Assembly: GCF_900573885.1 (NCBI RefSeq)
Contig: NZ_UPSE01000453.1
Location: forward strand, 434,001 to 498,000
Direction: 5' to 3'
Length of the DNA: 64,000 bases
From: Pseudomonas viridiflava
GTDB lineage: Bacteria > Pseudomonadota > Gammaproteobacteria > Pseudomonadales > Pseudomonadaceae
The notes below the pieces were generated by a model. The model saw nothing but the letters and a program-made list of their open reading frames with translations. It ran no database searches and was not told the origin of the DNA. Numbering within the stretch: the first letter of the stretch is position 1; each line of letters starts with the position of its first letter. This document shows, one piece after another, positions 9,246 through 17,697 of the stretch. A program made the translations under genes and the position numbers.

Positions 9246-9285
9246 CCCCTCTCCCCCAGCCCCTCTCCCGCCCGCGGGCGAGGGG
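9246..9285. repeat. CCCTCTCCC/GGGAGAGGG-family repeat (single copy)
   Basis: Two tandem CCCCTCTCCC units are followed by the palindrome CCCGCCCGCGGGCGAGGGG. It belongs to the same family as the paired copies at 19492-19606, 48314-48417 and 59256-59370. Confidence 0.7.
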
Positions 9286-9650
9286 TGACGTATGGCAGAG
9301 ACGTTGGATATGGCAGGCTCAGCCCCGGTCCCATGAAAAGGCTTTTGATCTGGTCTTTGATGTGGCTTTTGACCTACCCGCCCCATTCATCGCTGGCCGA
9401 GTGGAGTCGACGCGTAGGGGGTTGAGCGGCCGGGAGCCGCGAAAGGAACATCGGGCCATGGATGGCCCGTTGTGACGGCCCCCGGAGCGGCGACGGAACG
9501 AGGGAAGTCGGAGCGGAGCGTAGACCCAAGGTAGGGGCTAGACCTTTTGGCTTCTTTTGGGGCAATGCCAAAAGAAGCTCGCGCGTAAGGCGCGAAACAA
9601 AACGTTCAGCACATGCGGTAATGAATACCCACCACACCACCACCGAGTAA

Positions 9651-9685
9651 CGTTGGGCTTCGCTTGCAGCTCAACCCAACCTACG
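9651..9685. repeat. Palindromic repeat, TTGGGCTTCGC...AACCTACG family
   Basis: CGTTGGGCTTCGCTTGCAGC is followed by TCAACCCAACCTACG. This matches the copies at 4688, 12484 and 28491 and lies just past the stop of the LuxR regulator. Confidence 0.75.
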
Positions 9686-9720
9686 AATATGAAGGTCGCC
9701 CGCGCACGAAAGCGCCGAAT

Positions 9721-12324
9721 CTACACCAACCACCCTAACGCCTTCGCCCTCGCCACCGCCTGCGTACGCCGCTCCACCCCCAGCTTCACATTAATCCGCC
9801 GCGCATGGGTCTTCACTGTATGCAGCGAAATATGCAACCGATCGGCAATCTGCAAATTGGAATACCCCTGAGCAATCTGCTCCAGCACCATCTTCTCCCG
9901 CGCACTGAGCGGCGAACTCTCCGGCGCCACCTGCGCGCCTACCCCCGCCTGGCTCAACAACACACGCAGCTCCAATGGCTCCGCCAACTGCGGCAACACC
10001 TGCTCCAGCCACGGGCCAAACTTCGAGTGCAGCGCCTGCAAATCCGGGGTCACGCCTTGCTGCTGCGCCGTCTCCAACGCCAACCGCAACATCGCCTCGG
10101 CCGGTTTTTCCAGCCCGCTGGCCAGAAGCGCCTGTACCAGACTGAAACGACACCGGTTGAGCAGACTCAGGTAACCGCCACGCTCGCAGTCATCGCTCAG
10201 CGTTTGCAGAGCGTCCAGTGCCGGCTTCACATGGCCCAGTTGCAGATCGGCAAGCGCCAGGTAATAGCGCAGCCGTGGCAGCAAGTCGTAGAAGCCCGAA
10301 GGCGCCAGCAAATCGCGTTCGAGGTAGCCATCGAGCGTCGCTTGCAGCACGGTGCGTGCCCGTTGTGCTTCGCCCTGACGCAGCCACAGCGAGCCCTGGG
10401 CCAGGTGCAACACGCCGCGATAACGCACCTCCGGCACGTGCTGCCACTGCATCAACCGCTCGGCCTTGCGCAGCAGTTGGAACGCCAGGGTGAAGTCGCT
10501 GGCTTGCGCGGCCAGTTCGGCGAGTCCCTGGTAGCCAAAAATAACGTAGGCGTCTTCGCAGGCTTCGGCAGATTGCAAGCCGGCGTTGTAGGCGGCGTGG
10601 GCGGCTTCGGTCTGGCCCTGACTGGCGAACAGACTGCCGCGCAGCAATAACAGACGACCCAGCACCGGGCCCTGGCGACCGGCCGCCTGCAAGTGTTGCA
10701 GGCACAGGTCGGCCAGCTCCAGTGCGGCCTGGGTGTCGCCCATGATGGTCAACTGGTGTACGCGGTCGACGCTCAGCAGCGCTTCGAACAACACGCTGCC
10801 GTTCAGGCGCGCCAGCTTCAGCCCTTCCTGAATGCAGTCATAAGCCTCGTCGAGCTGGTGCTCGGCAAACGCCTGCTGGGCGAGTGCCTGATAGCACAGC
10901 GCGCGCTGCGACCAGGCTTCGTCTGCCAATACGTCCAGCGCCTGCAACGACTGCTCGCGGGCGCTGCGCTGGCCGCGCTGGCGTTGCAGTACGCCCTGTA
11001 TCGCTTGGTAATGCGCCAGCAGTTGTTGCTGTTGGCGTGCGCTGGGCTGCGGGAAGAACCGGCCCAGGTCTTTGAGACAGTCGTCCACTTCGTCCAGGCG
11101 CGCGCAAATCAGCAGCGCCCAGGCTTGCAGGGTGATCAGGCGCGGCGTGCTTGAATACAAGCTGGCCGGCAATTCATGGCGCCATTGCAGGAATTGCGCA
11201 ACGCTTTGGCCGACCAGCAATTGCTCCTGACCAAAACGTTGCAGGTAATTGGCAGCCACATCGGGCTGGTTGGCGAACAGCGCGTGCTCGACCGCGGCGC
11301 GTACATCGCCGTGGCTGGCAAACCATTGGCAGGCGCGTACGTGGGCCTGGGTGGGTGCCGGCGCCGCACATTGGCGTTTGAGCACCGCCGCCAGCGGCCG
11401 GGACAGGCGAAACCACTCGCCGCAGCTGTCCATGCCGAGGAAAAACATTTGCCGCGCGTGCAGTTCTTCAAACATCTGCGCGCCGCCTTCGTCCAGCACG
11501 TGCTCACACAAGGCCGCCGAAAAACGCGGCATGTGCGCAATTACCGAGAGCGCGCGCAACAAGGTCGGCGACAAACCGGACAGCACTTCACGCACGATGT
11601 ATTCGTGCAGCAACGGCGTGCCCGAGGCCAGGCGTTCCGGCAGGTTTTCCGCGGTGCCCTTGATCAATAACAGGCAAGCGCCCGCCACCCAGCCTTCGCT
11701 GTTGTGCAGCAACTGCGCGCGCAGTTCGGCGGGCAGGTCGAGATGATGTTGTTGCAGCAAGCCGTCGAGCTCGGGTTCTTCCAGCGCCAGTGCCGAGGCG
11801 TCCAGCTCCAGGAGGTCGCCCTGCAGCATCAGGCGCGGCAGGTTCCAGGCCGGGCGACGGCGGCCGCCGATCCACCAGCGCAAGGTATGCGGCGCCTGCT
11901 CGAGTAAACGGTCGAGGCAGTCGTCGAGTTCGGGGCAGGCTTCGCGCGGGTAGTCGTCCAGCACGATCCATAACGGTTGTTCGATACGGCTGAGCAGGCT
12001 GCACAGTTCGTCATAGGTGTCGCCCTCCTCCGCCACGCGGCCAAGCGCCTTGGCCAGACGGGCGAGCAGTTCGACGGGCGTGAGCGCGCGACCGAGCAGG
12101 TCGAGCCACACCACTTGCGTGCCGACCGGCGCCTGACGGGCGCACTCGTTGAGCAACACGCTCTTGCCAAAACCGGCGGGTGCGCAGATCAGCGCCAGGC
12201 GGCTGTCGCCGGCCAGCAGCGCCTGCACCAGACGCGGACGGGGAAAATGGGCTGCCGGCAAACGCGGCAGCGGACTGTCGGATAAACGCAGGGGGCGTGG
12301 TCCAATCGGGTGGACGTTATGCAT
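9721..12324 (-). CDS. LuxR-family transcriptional regulator, large MalT-like ATPase type
   Basis: The 867-residue protein has the LAL architecture: an N-terminal nucleotide-binding domain with Walker A APAGFGKS at residues 48-55 and Walker B-like LWIVLDDY, a long helical TPR-like sensor region, and a C-terminal LuxR helix-turn-helix (LSAREKMVLEQIAQGYSNLQ, then LHISLHTVKTHARRI). The ATG at 12324 has AGAGG 8 bases before it and starts just ahead of the conserved region; the frame open to 12444 overlaps a terminator. It lies immediately downstream of, and in the same direction as, the DUF1302-DUF1329 genes and is the likely activator of that set; this is inference from position. An A-rich candidate Hfq/Crc site precedes its ribosome-binding site. 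Confidence 0.9.
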   Translation of the reverse strand: MHNVHPIGPRPLRLSDSPLPRLPAAHFPRPRLVQALLAGDSRLALICAPAGFGKSVLLNECARQAPVGTQVVWLDLLGRALTPVELLARLAKALGRVAEEGDTYDELCSLLSRIEQPLWIVLDDYPREACPELDDCLDRLLEQAPHTLRWWIGGRRRPAWNLPRLMLQGDLLELDASALALEEPELDGLLQQHHLDLPAELRAQLLHNSEGWVAGACLLLIKGTAENLPERLASGTPLLHEYIVREVLSGLSPTLLRALSVIAHMPRFSAALCEHVLDEGGAQMFEELHARQMFFLGMDSCGEWFRLSRPLAAVLKRQCAAPAPTQAHVRACQWFASHGDVRAAVEHALFANQPDVAANYLQRFGQEQLLVGQSVAQFLQWRHELPASLYSSTPRLITLQAWALLICARLDEVDDCLKDLGRFFPQPSARQQQQLLAHYQAIQGVLQRQRGQRSAREQSLQALDVLADEAWSQRALCYQALAQQAFAEHQLDEAYDCIQEGLKLARLNGSVLFEALLSVDRVHQLTIMGDTQAALELADLCLQHLQAAGRQGPVLGRLLLLRGSLFASQGQTEAAHAAYNAGLQSAEACEDAYVIFGYQGLAELAAQASDFTLAFQLLRKAERLMQWQHVPEVRYRGVLHLAQGSLWLRQGEAQRARTVLQATLDGYLERDLLAPSGFYDLLPRLRYYLALADLQLGHVKPALDALQTLSDDCERGGYLSLLNRCRFSLVQALLASGLEKPAEAMLRLALETAQQQGVTPDLQALHSKFGPWLEQVLPQLAEPLELRVLLSQAGVGAQVAPESSPLSAREKMVLEQIAQGYSNLQIADRLHISLHTVKTHARRINVKLGVERRTQAVARAKALGWLV

Positions 12325-12339
12325 GGTCGATGCCTCTGC

Positions 12340-12354
12340 TTTTTTGTTTTTATT
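12340..12354 (-). promoter_or_regulatory. Candidate Hfq/Crc (CA-motif) site before the LuxR regulator
   Basis: On the minus strand the 15-base run AATAAAAACAAAAAA contains two AANAANAA matches and ends a few bases before the AGAGG ribosome-binding site of the gene starting at 12324. Confidence 0.45.
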
Positions 12355-12412
12355 CGGACTCAAACAAGACCCGATCTTAACCACGCTTAGCTCGTAACGG
12401 GCGCGTAAGTAC

Positions 12413-12438
12413 GAAAAAGGCGACCCGCGGGCCGCCTT
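12413..12438 (-). terminator. Intrinsic terminator of the DUF1302-DUF1329 operon
   Basis: On the minus strand, AAGGCG and CGCCTT flank an inner CCCGCGGG palindrome and are followed by a T run. It lies about 95 bases beyond the DUF1329 stop and separates the operon from the LuxR gene. Confidence 0.75.
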
Positions 12439-12483
12439 ATTCATACACCTGAGCGGTGTTCATCAAGCGCTGTTATTGGCGCG

Positions 12484-12516
12484 CGTTGGGCTTCGCGGAG
12501 CGAAGCGCAACCTACG
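12484..12516. repeat. Palindromic repeat, TTGGGCTTCGC...AACCTACG family (variant)
   Basis: CGTTGGGCTTCGCGGAGCGA is followed by AGCGCAACCTACG. The right half reads GCGCAACC instead of the CAACCCAACC seen in the other three copies. It lies between the DUF1329 stop and its terminator. Confidence 0.7.
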
Positions 12517-12533
12517 TCAATTTGTTTCGAGAC

Positions 12534-13901
12534 TTAACGAACGCCGGCGTTACGCAGGGCTGCCGGGGTGTAGTCGGTGGCCGAGGTTTTAATGCCATAT
12601 TCAACCGAGCGTTTTTCTTCGTTCATCATGCCGATGGCCAGGTAACGGCCAGCGATGATGTCGTACAGCGCCTCGTAGGCATAACCCGGCGCCTGAGCCA
12701 CGAACTGGTGGTACAGGAACGCTTCGCCTACGCGCCACAGCTGGCCGCGACCGTCATACAGTTCCGAAGCGGCGATCTGCCAGGAGTCTTCGTCCACGTA
12801 GAACTTGCGCTTGCCGTAGATGTTGCGCTCGCCGCTTTTCAGGGTCGCTTCCACTTCCCATACGCGGTGCAGCTCGTAGCGGGCCAGATCGGAGTTGGTG
12901 TGGCCTGCCTTGAGGATGTCGGCGTATTTCACGTCTGGCGATTGCAGCTTGAAGTTGTTGTACGGGATGTACATTTCTTTCTTGCCGATCAGCTTCCAGT
13001 CGTAACGGTCAGGCGCACCGTTGAACATGTCGAAGTTGTCCGAGGTACGCAGACCGTCCGAGGCGGTGCCCGGGCCGTCATACGAAACCTGTGGAGCACG
13101 GCGTACGCGACGCTGACCGGCGTTGTAGATCCACGCCATGCGCGGCTCGGCAACCTGGTCGAGGGAGTCGTGTACCAGCAGCACGTTACCGGCCAGACGC
13201 GCCGGCTCGGTTACTTGCTGTTTGAAGAACAACAGGGCGTTTTCGGCTTTGGCCGGATCCAGCCCTGGCATACCCGCCGGGAACGACACCTCGTCGGTGA
13301 AGTGCACCAGGGTGTAGCTGCCGTTGGTTTGCGGTGTGGCCTGCACGATGTTGCGGCGCAGGTTGCCACCGCGATAACGGGTGATGTGGTTCCAGATCAC
13401 TTCCAGACCGTTTTGCGGAATCGGGAAGGCGTAGTAGCGGCTGTCGGTGAAATTCTTCAGGCCGTTACCGCCTTCCAGCAGTACGGTTTTTTCCGCGCTG
13501 ATCTTGGCTGCCTTGTTGATGTCTTCCGGCACGGCGGTGGTGCGGTGAGTCGGGTACACCGGCATTTTGTAGGTGTCGGGATAGCGCTTGAACATCGCCA
13601 GCTGGCCAGCCGAAAGCTTGGCCTTGTACTGGTCGACGTTGGCAGCGGTGATCACGAACAGCGGTTTTTCGCTGGCGAACGGGTCGCTGACAAAACCACC
13701 GCTGTTTACCGACGCGGCGTTCTTCGCCAAACCGCCGGTCCACTCAGGGATGCTGCCATCGGCATTACCCGCTTTCTCACCGCCCAGCGGCGTGAGGGTG
13801 GTGCCGAGCTTGGCCACTTCGGCGGCCGGCACGGCAGCCAATACGCTGCTGGCAAGCAGCGAAAGAGCCAGGGCACCCAACAGATTTTTCGTTGTTTTCA
13901 T
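12534..13901 (-). CDS. DUF1329 domain-containing periplasmic protein
   Basis: The 455-residue protein starts with a signal peptide (MKTTKNLLGALALSLLASSVLA, cleavage near residue 22), then AVPAAEVAKLGTTLTPLGGE and the DUF1329 body with repeated beta-strand segments such as YIPYNNFKLQSPDVKYADIL and RRVRRAPQVSYDGPG. The family has a LolB-like fold and is normally paired with a DUF1302 barrel, as here with a 37-base gap. Its biochemical role is not established; a part in moving a hydrophobic compound across the envelope is a reasonable inference. An AAGAACAA site overlaps the start codon, suggesting Hfq/Crc control. Confidence 0.93.
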   Translation of the reverse strand: MKTTKNLLGALALSLLASSVLAAVPAAEVAKLGTTLTPLGGEKAGNADGSIPEWTGGLAKNAASVNSGGFVSDPFASEKPLFVITAANVDQYKAKLSAGQLAMFKRYPDTYKMPVYPTHRTTAVPEDINKAAKISAEKTVLLEGGNGLKNFTDSRYYAFPIPQNGLEVIWNHITRYRGGNLRRNIVQATPQTNGSYTLVHFTDEVSFPAGMPGLDPAKAENALLFFKQQVTEPARLAGNVLLVHDSLDQVAEPRMAWIYNAGQRRVRRAPQVSYDGPGTASDGLRTSDNFDMFNGAPDRYDWKLIGKKEMYIPYNNFKLQSPDVKYADILKAGHTNSDLARYELHRVWEVEATLKSGERNIYGKRKFYVDEDSWQIAASELYDGRGQLWRVGEAFLYHQFVAQAPGYAYEALYDIIAGRYLAIGMMNEEKRSVEYGIKTSATDYTPAALRNAGVR

Positions 13902-13908
13902 TGTTCTT
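13901..13908 (-). promoter_or_regulatory. Candidate Hfq/Crc (CA-motif) site overlapping the DUF1329 start codon
   Basis: On the minus strand AAGAACAA (a perfect AANAANAA) ends on the A of the ATG and lies after the AGAGG ribosome-binding site, where a bound protein would block initiation. Confidence 0.5.
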
Positions 13909-13938
13909 GTAGTCCTCTGTTATTTCCGCAAGCAATTC

Positions 13939-15720
13939 TTAGAAGTTCACGCCAACGCTGAGGGCCAGGAAGTCACGGTCGGTGAGTACGTTGTAATCGC
14001 CGCCGAAGAAGTTGGTGTACGAAATACCCGCGGTGTAGGTGTTGCGGTACTCGGCATCCAGACCAATGCTCGCGGCCTTGGCGCCTTCGTTGAATACCGG
14101 CCCATAACCATCGACATCATGCGACCACGACAGGTTCGGCTTGAGGTTCACACCGGCGAACACGTCGCTGTAATCCCAGATAGCGCGAGCGCGATAACCC
14201 CAGGAAGTGTTGGTGTAGTAACCGTGGTTGCCGCCCTGAATCTGGTTACCAAAGGTGGAGTCGCGGCCATAACGCAGCTCGTCGATGTGCTCGAGACCAC
14301 CGATAGAGTTCGCGCCGATTTCACCCACTACCGTTACCCGATCTGCGCCCATGACCTGGTCGAAGAAGTGGGTGAAGGTGGTTTGGATCTGGGTGACTTC
14401 TTTGCGGTTGTAGCCGCGGTGGTCGACGTTGGCTTGTGCCGCGATGGCAGCCGGACCTCCGGGGATGGCCCCGGCAACACTGGTGGCAGCCAACGGAGTC
14501 ATATCGTTGGTGTTGATCTGCAGCGGCATGTTCGGCCGGTAGCTGATCTCGCCCGACCAGGCGGTACCGGTAGGTAGTGTGGTGGAGAAGCTCAGCCCGT
14601 AGAGGCGAATGTCTTCTGGATATTCAAAGTAGTACTTGCCTGTACCCAAGAGGATGGGCTGTGCGAGTGCGCCCCCCAAGGTCGTCAATGCCCGGCCAAT
14701 ATCTGCGAGATTGGCGTTTTGAATGCCCAGGTTCGGCGTGCGCGCGTGGTAGTTCATGAAGTACGCGCCGTATTCAGTGTCATCGCCCTGCCAGCGAAGG
14801 GCTGCGCCCCATTGGCCGGAGTCACTTGGGTCGCGATCACCGATGCGGCGCAACGCTACGCCCTGTGAGTTGAGATCTACGCCAGCACCGGCCAGCGCAT
14901 TTCGCAGCACTGGGTTGTTATTCAGGTTGGCAACCGTAGCGCCATCCAGAATGCGGTAGTTGTTGTCGCAGCCTTCTTGCAGCACGTCGGCGCCGGAGAA
15001 GAAGGTGCCGCAGTTATCTACAACAGTCTGATCCCACTCGAGCTGATAGAACGCCTCGGTGGACAGGTTTTCCGTAATGCTCTGCGATACATAGAACATG
15101 TTGACCGGAATCAGACCTTCCTTCACTTCGGCGCCTGGACGACGGAAAGCGGAAACGTCGACCGGGTTGATCGAGTTGATACCGTTCTGGATGAACGTAC
15201 TTTCACCCCAGCTCACTACTTGCTTACCAAGACGAACACTGCCCGGCTGATCGGCAATGGCGTAGTTGTGGTAGACAAACGCATCGAGTAGTTGATAGCC
15301 CGACGAGCGCGCGCCCATTTTGGCGTCGTCATCGTCGATGTCCATCAACTCGCGGCTTTCATCCTTCAGTTCGAAGTCGTACCAGTATTTGCCGCGCAGG
15401 AAAACGCCGGTGTCGCCGTACTTCAGCTCAAGGTCATGGATGCCCTTGAAGATTTTCGAGAAGGTTTTGTCCCTTCTGAAATTCAGACGGCCATCGTCGT
15501 TTGTTTGAGTGAAGGCGTTGCCGCCGTTGGCGCTACCGATGTAGTCCTGGTTTGCTTTGGCAGTAGACCAGCTAGCACCAAGCGACAGCGAAGAGTCGAA
15601 CTGCCCCTCGATCTCCCCGATATTGAAATTCACCGCGTGAGCCTGGGCGCAGGTGCCCAGTGCGATCGCGATTGCCAGAGTCTTTGGCTGGAACAGTCCG
15701 GGCCTTTTTGTTGTTGTCAT
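13939..15720 (-). CDS. DUF1302 domain-containing outer-membrane protein
   Basis: The 593-residue protein has a signal peptide ending AQAHA (about residue 29), a mature N-terminus VNFNIGEIEGQFDSSLSLG, many alternating amphipathic strands and a C-terminal Phe (LALSVGVNF). These are the marks of an outer-membrane beta-barrel, and match DUF1302. It is the first gene of a two-gene operon with DUF1329. Such pairs are found near lipid, steroid or hydrocarbon catabolism genes in other Pseudomonas, which suits the SDR/hydrolase/aldolase operon just upstream. Its ribosome-binding site is AGGAGA, and AACAACAA lies just after the ATG, a candidate Hfq/Crc site. Transport function is inferred. Confidence 0.92.
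   Translation of the reverse strand: MTTTKRPGLFQPKTLAIAIALGTCAQAHAVNFNIGEIEGQFDSSLSLGASWSTAKANQDYIGSANGGNAFTQTNDDGRLNFRRDKTFSKIFKGIHDLELKYGDTGVFLRGKYWYDFELKDESRELMDIDDDDAKMGARSSGYQLLDAFVYHNYAIADQPGSVRLGKQVVSWGESTFIQNGINSINPVDVSAFRRPGAEVKEGLIPVNMFYVSQSITENLSTEAFYQLEWDQTVVDNCGTFFSGADVLQEGCDNNYRILDGATVANLNNNPVLRNALAGAGVDLNSQGVALRRIGDRDPSDSGQWGAALRWQGDDTEYGAYFMNYHARTPNLGIQNANLADIGRALTTLGGALAQPILLGTGKYYFEYPEDIRLYGLSFSTTLPTGTAWSGEISYRPNMPLQINTNDMTPLAATSVAGAIPGGPAAIAAQANVDHRGYNRKEVTQIQTTFTHFFDQVMGADRVTVVGEIGANSIGGLEHIDELRYGRDSTFGNQIQGGNHGYYTNTSWGYRARAIWDYSDVFAGVNLKPNLSWSHDVDGYGPVFNEGAKAASIGLDAEYRNTYTAGISYTNFFGGDYNVLTDRDFLALSVGVNF
15708..15715 (-). promoter_or_regulatory. Candidate Hfq/Crc (CA-motif) site at codons 2-5 of DUF1302
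   Basis: The minus strand reads ATGACAACAACAAAAAGG, which contains a perfect AACAACAA within the first codons. Confidence 0.5.
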
Positions 15721-15947
15721 GCGGCTCTCCTAGTTGGTGAAACTGTGGTGCACCGTACTCAGCGGATGACACGCGGATAAGCGCACGAAGGTTTGATTCT
15801 TCGTGTCGCCCGAAAGGATGAATGCCCGCACCCTGCGGTCATCACAGGGCACCAACACTGGAATGAATGGAGGGGCATTCGGCGAGGCGGGAACTTTTGC
15901 AGTTTGTAAGAAAACCCGCGCAAAACTTTGTCTGCGCCGCCGCCCCT

Positions 15948-16010
15948 GTGGGAGCGGCTTTAGCCGCGATGCTTTTCGCTCAAGAGCATCGCGGCTAAAG
16001 CCGCTCCCAC
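15948..16010. repeat. Inverted pair of REP elements (GGAGCGGCTTTAGCCGCGATG family)
   Basis: Two perfect 26-base arms, starting GTGGGAGCGGCTTTAGCC, face each other around an 11-base loop at 15974-15984. This is a REPIN-like doublet. Other copies lie at 24287, 37205, 39977, 42397 and 47236. Confidence 0.9.
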
Positions 16011-16028
16011 GGGTAAGAAATTCGCGCG

Positions 16029-16055
16029 AAAAAAAACCGGCCACTTGGGCCGGTT
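16029..16055 (-). terminator. Intrinsic terminator of the SDR/hydrolase/aldolase operon
   Basis: On the minus strand AACCGGCC, a 5-base loop and GGCCGGTT are followed by a run of T. It lies 19 bases beyond the stop of the SDR at 16074. Confidence 0.85.
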
Positions 16056-16073
16056 CCTTTTGAAGAGCGTTGA

Positions 16074-16988
16074 TTACTTGCCTGCGTGCTTCTGCAGATT
16101 CGCCATCATCGCCTGCAAGGCTTGCAGGCTGTCTTCCGGATGGCTGGCGCCTTCGAAGTCACCGATTTCCTGCCAGTGAGCGGCGACGTCGTCAGCGGTG
16201 AAGCCCACATTCGGGTCGAAGCCGGCGCCGTTGCTGCGTTCCCAACGCACTTTGCCGATCCAGCCACCGCCAACTTCGTATAGACCGGCGGTGTCCTGGC
16301 AGTTTTCGCTGCCCAGGTACACCACCAACGGGCTTACCAGTTCGGGCTTCAGTTGTTCGAATACTTGCTGGGGAATCAGGCCTTCGGTCATGCGCGTGCC
16401 GCCGGTTGGGGCGATGGCGTTGACGAAGATGTTGTTCTTGCGGCCTTCGATGGCCAGGGTGCGGGTCAGGCCGTACAGGCCGAGCTTGGCCATGCCGTAG
16501 TTGGACTGGCCGAAGTTGCCGTAAATGCCCGAGGTGGAAGAGGTGAAAATCACGCGGCCGTAGTTCTGCTCGCGCATGTGCGGCCAGGCGGCGCGGGTGA
16601 CTTTATAGGCGCCGGCTACGTGCACCTGGTAAACCAGGTCCCAGTCGGCGTCTTCCATTTTATGGAAGGTTTTGTCACGCAGGATGCCGGCGTTGTTGAC
16701 CACAACGTCGATGCGGCCGAAGGCGTCGAGGGCGTTCTGCACGATCTTTTCGCCGTCGGTTACCGAGTCGTGGTTGGCCACGGCGGTGCCGCCGGCTTCA
16801 ACGATTTCAGCCACTACGCGGTCTGCCGCCGAAGCGTTGGCGCCTTCACCGTGGGTGCTGCCGCCCAGGTCGTTGACCACCACTTTGGCGCCGGCTTTGG
16901 CAAATGCCAGGGCGTGGGCGCGGCCAATACCACCGCCAGCACCAGTGACGATTACAACCTTGTCTTCAAAACGAACGGACTCGCTCAT
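16074..16988 (-). CDS. SDR family oxidoreductase (hydroxyacyl-CoA/hydroxysteroid dehydrogenase-like)
   Basis: The 304-residue SDR has TGAGGGIGRAHALAFA near residue 14, VVNDLGGS, the NNAGILRDKTFHKM motif typical of the peroxisomal multifunctional enzyme (17-beta-HSD4) branch, the catalytic SSTSGIYGNFGQSNYGMAK and a C-terminal extension. That branch oxidises 3-hydroxyacyl-CoA or hydroxysteroid substrates. The ATG at 16988 has AGGAG 6 bases upstream; the longer frame to 17222 is not protein-like. It is the last gene of a minus-strand set containing a class II aldolase, an epoxide-hydrolase-like protein and a lipoprotein, with a terminator after it. Confidence 0.9.
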   Translation of the reverse strand: MSESVRFEDKVVIVTGAGGGIGRAHALAFAKAGAKVVVNDLGGSTHGEGANASAADRVVAEIVEAGGTAVANHDSVTDGEKIVQNALDAFGRIDVVVNNAGILRDKTFHKMEDADWDLVYQVHVAGAYKVTRAAWPHMREQNYGRVIFTSSTSGIYGNFGQSNYGMAKLGLYGLTRTLAIEGRKNNIFVNAIAPTGGTRMTEGLIPQQVFEQLKPELVSPLVVYLGSENCQDTAGLYEVGGGWIGKVRWERSNGAGFDPNVGFTADDVAAHWQEIGDFEGASHPEDSLQALQAMMANLQKHAGK

Positions 16989-17115
16989 ATCAAACTCCTG
17001 TGGCAGATAGCAGAACATGCGATGGCGCCGAGTGTCGCGGAGCGCGGCAGCGGCGACAAGAAAAGCGGCCGGGGCTGAATGGCGCGCAATAACGGTGGGG
17101 CATGATTCGCGTCGC

Positions 17116-17670
17116 TCACTGCCGGCCCGGCGCAGGCGCCGGGCACGTCGGCGAAACCACGGCGGGTTGTTCCACTCGGGTGTAGCGATAGGTGACATCG
17201 CGGTCCGGCGCGCCGCCGGCAATTACCAGGAACATGCCGAAACTGCTGGTGTGTACGGTGGCGAGCAGTTGCTCAGGCGCGTCGAGCGCGAGCGTTACGT
17301 CACGCGCGTTATGGCCCCAGGCGATAACCGGAATGCCGTTGAAGTCACTGTCGGAAAATTGGTAACGGCTGCCATCGAGGTGGCCGGCGATGCTCAGTTG
17401 CCCGACGCAGCGGCCGTCGCGGTGCAGGCGTACGGTGAGTTGCTGGTCGGCGTCTATGTGCAGTTGAACCAGGCCAGCGGTGGCCGGCGCGTCGTTTACC
17501 GGGAAATTCGCGCGACTGGCCAGCAACGGCCAAAGCCCCGGCGCGAACTGCGGATTACCCACCGGCTGCTGGGCGAACCAGCCTTGAAACAGCGGCGCCT
17601 GCTCGACGGGCGCGCTGCCTGCGCAGCCGCCCAATAAAAGCATCGCCATGAACACCGCCGCCTTGCGCAT
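17116..17670 (-). CDS. Putative lipoprotein of unknown function
   Basis: The 184-residue product has a lipoprotein signal peptide with lipobox LLGG-Cys (MRKAAVFMAMLLLGGCAGS). The rest is beta-rich, with VQLHIDADQQLTVRLHRDGR and ALDAPEQLLATVHTSSFGM. I do not recognise a named domain. It sits between the epoxide-hydrolase-like gene (27 bases upstream) and the SDR (127 bases downstream), all on the minus strand, so it is probably co-transcribed with them. A membrane-anchored helper in uptake or processing of the same substrate is only a guess. Confidence 0.8.
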   Translation of the reverse strand: MRKAAVFMAMLLLGGCAGSAPVEQAPLFQGWFAQQPVGNPQFAPGLWPLLASRANFPVNDAPATAGLVQLHIDADQQLTVRLHRDGRCVGQLSIAGHLDGSRYQFSDSDFNGIPVIAWGHNARDVTLALDAPEQLLATVHTSSFGMFLVIAGGAPDRDVTYRYTRVEQPAVVSPTCPAPAPGRQ

Positions 17671-17697
17671 AAAGCCTCCCGCCAGAAAATACAGCGG

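Larger units (their letters stand above)
9053..9720. other. 668-base intergenic region with several repeats, no gene seen
   Basis: No credible coding sequence was found. The region holds a fragment of a GTCCCCGCGTTCGCGAGGAC-type repeat (about 9187), a CCCCTCTCCC...GGGCGAGGGG repeat (9246-9285), and a conserved-looking block at about 9420-9600. Within that block is a perfect 10-bp hairpin CTTCTTTTGG/CCAAAAGAAG at 9551-9577. A TTGGGCTTCGC-family repeat follows at 9651-9685. Short ORFs here use atypical codons and lack ribosome-binding sites. Confidence 0.7.
15721..16073. other. 353-base intergenic region upstream of the DUF1302 operon
   Basis: No gene seen. It should hold the promoter of the DUF1302-DUF1329 operon (about 15721-15940), a large REP pair at 15948-16010, and the terminator of the SDR operon at 16029-16055. 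Confidence 0.6.

Noticed and set aside
12456..13961. 501-codon plus-strand frame opposite DUF1329
   Set aside because: Antisense shadow; the DUF1329 protein has a signal peptide, ribosome-binding site and family match.
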